Positions 63,318 through 64,000 of a DNA stretch of 64,000 nucleotides are shown here, piece by piece (position 1 is the first letter of the stretch; each line of letters opens with the position of its first letter). The stretch spans positions 434,001 to 498,000 of the forward strand of contig NZ_JBHSLA010000002.1 in NCBI RefSeq assembly GCF_042657385.1. Direction: 5' to 3'. Origin of the DNA: Algorimicrobium hallyeonense (GTDB lineage: Bacteria > Bacteroidota > Bacteroidia > Flavobacteriales > Flavobacteriaceae). The notes under the pieces are model-generated. The model saw nothing but the letters and a program-made list of their open reading frames with translations, ran no database searches and was not told where the DNA came from. The translations under genes and the position numbers were made by a program.

Positions 63318-64000
63318 TTATTCTCTTGGACTTTCAGGCTTTTCGTAATCGTCTTTATTTTTTCCTCCAAATACAGATACATTAACGTAACGTTTTGGAT
63401 TAAGTTTAACATCCTGCAACAGTTCTCTTAACTGTAGAGACGCTATTTCCAAGTTATTGTAAAGTTTATCATCCTTAAGTAATTTCCCCATTGTACCTTT
63501 TCCTTGTTCCACATCAGACAACAAAGCGTTCACGTTTGCTAAAGTGTTATCTAAATTAGCGAGGGTTGTTGAAAGATCCACTTCTTTTAAGCCATCTGTA
63601 AAAGTTGCTAGATTTCCACTTATGGAATCGAAGTTTTTTATTACTGCCGATAAATTTTCATCGTTTTTTTGCACCAAAGCCGTAACGGAATTAGATAGAA
63701 TATTAAACGATTTAATAGTTTCATTTAATTCCGCAATAGCATTTCTTAATCCTTTTTCCGAATCATCTCTTAAAATATCATTAACACCGATGAGCAAGGT
63801 GTCTGCCGATTTTAAAGTTGTACCTAAATCTTGACTTATATCTGAAAAATTACCAGTTAATTGTTGGACTAATCCCATTTCCACTTCAGACGGGAAAGTC
63901 GTGCCATCTTCTGCAATTTCGCCGTTATTAGGGTCCACAATTGCAATAGCATTATCGCCTAATAAACCTGATGAATACAAGCGGATTTTACTATTTCTAG
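63318..64000 (-). CDS. MCE/MlaD family lipid-transport protein (cut by window edge)
   Basis: The frame is open to the window edge on the minus strand, so the N-terminus is missing; the TTG at 63980 is internal. The visible start (KIRLYSSGLLGDNAIAIVDP) is the end of the MCE domain. A long helical region follows with repeated ADTLL, NETIKSFNIL and LDNTLANVNAL heptad-like patterns, then QGKGTMGKLLKDDKLYNNL and a Pro-rich end. MlaD proteins form hexameric rings that move phospholipids across the periplasm. It heads the operon with the Fe-S subunits. Confidence 0.87.
   Translation of the reverse strand, partial: RNSKIRLYSSGLLGDNAIAIVDPNNGEIAEDGTTFPSEVEMGLVQQLTGNFSDISQDLGTTLKSADTLLIGVNDILRDDSEKGLRNAIAELNETIKSFNILSNSVTALVQKNDENLSAVIKNFDSISGNLATFTDGLKEVDLSTTLANLDNTLANVNALLSDVEQGKGTMGKLLKDDKLYNNLEIASLQLRELLQDVKLNPKRYVNVSVFGGKNKDDYEKPESPRE

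Overview
The window is a piece of a low-GC chromosome from a Bacteroidota species, most likely a marine member of the Flavobacteriaceae. The evidence is promoters of the TAnnTTTG type, the near absence of Shine-Dalgarno sequences, and a typical flavobacterial gene set: bacillithiol synthase BshA, a CarboxypepD_reg-type TonB receptor, a DUF5916 outer-membrane protein, and a ParE/ParC pair split by a small membrane-protein gene. No rRNA, tRNA, CRISPR array, insertion sequence or prophage was seen.

Layout. (1) 1-12301 is an exopolysaccharide locus. A glycosyltransferase (cut by the left edge), a DegT aminotransferase, a phosphoglycosyl transferase and a NodB-like deacetylase lie on the plus strand. 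Two paralogous FemAB/GNAT genes lie on the minus strand. The plus strand then carries a PglE-like aminotransferase, a PglF-like 4,6-dehydratase, a Wza-like export lipoprotein and a Wzc-like tyrosine autokinase. Together they could make a UDP-4-amino-6-deoxy-HexNAc, load it on undecaprenyl phosphate and export the polymer. (2) 12304-31391 is mainly housekeeping: proline dehydrogenase, aroB, DinB, an Lrp regulator, an M14 peptidase and an XRE regulator sharing an operator-rich divergent region, TerC, parC/parE, ychF, ferredoxin, a LuxC-like reductase, serC/serA and a DUF937 protein. (3) 31418-38293 is envelope and metal uptake: small membrane proteins, a His-rich TonB receptor, a frameshifted DUF5916 gene and a LolD-type ABC ATPase. 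(4) 38382-50494 has a large multi-TM protein, a flavodoxin-like protein behind a striking structured leader, and a minus-strand gene run. That run holds a DUF1704 metallopeptidase, N-formylglutamate amidohydrolase, a two-domain rhodanese, a GshB-like ATP-grasp ligase, a Glu/Asp symporter, aroC and a YdiJ-like FAD/Fe-S oxidase. (5) 50632-58767 is amino-sugar metabolism: nucleotidyltransferase, NahK-like kinase, GH109-like protein, bshA and a GH3/beta-lactamase fusion. (6) 59020-64000 is a minus-strand operon with two Fe-S oxidoreductase subunits, several tiny membrane proteins, a HAD protein and an MCE (MlaD) protein cut by the right edge.

The most promising undescribed items are the ligase/rhodanese/amidohydrolase/DUF1704 operon, which combines an ATP-grasp ligase with a tyrosine-carboxypeptidase-like enzyme; the highly structured element at 40966-41099; and the repeated GTTTAC/GTAAAC operators between the M14 and XRE genes. 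All functions are inferred by reading the sequence; no database search was run.
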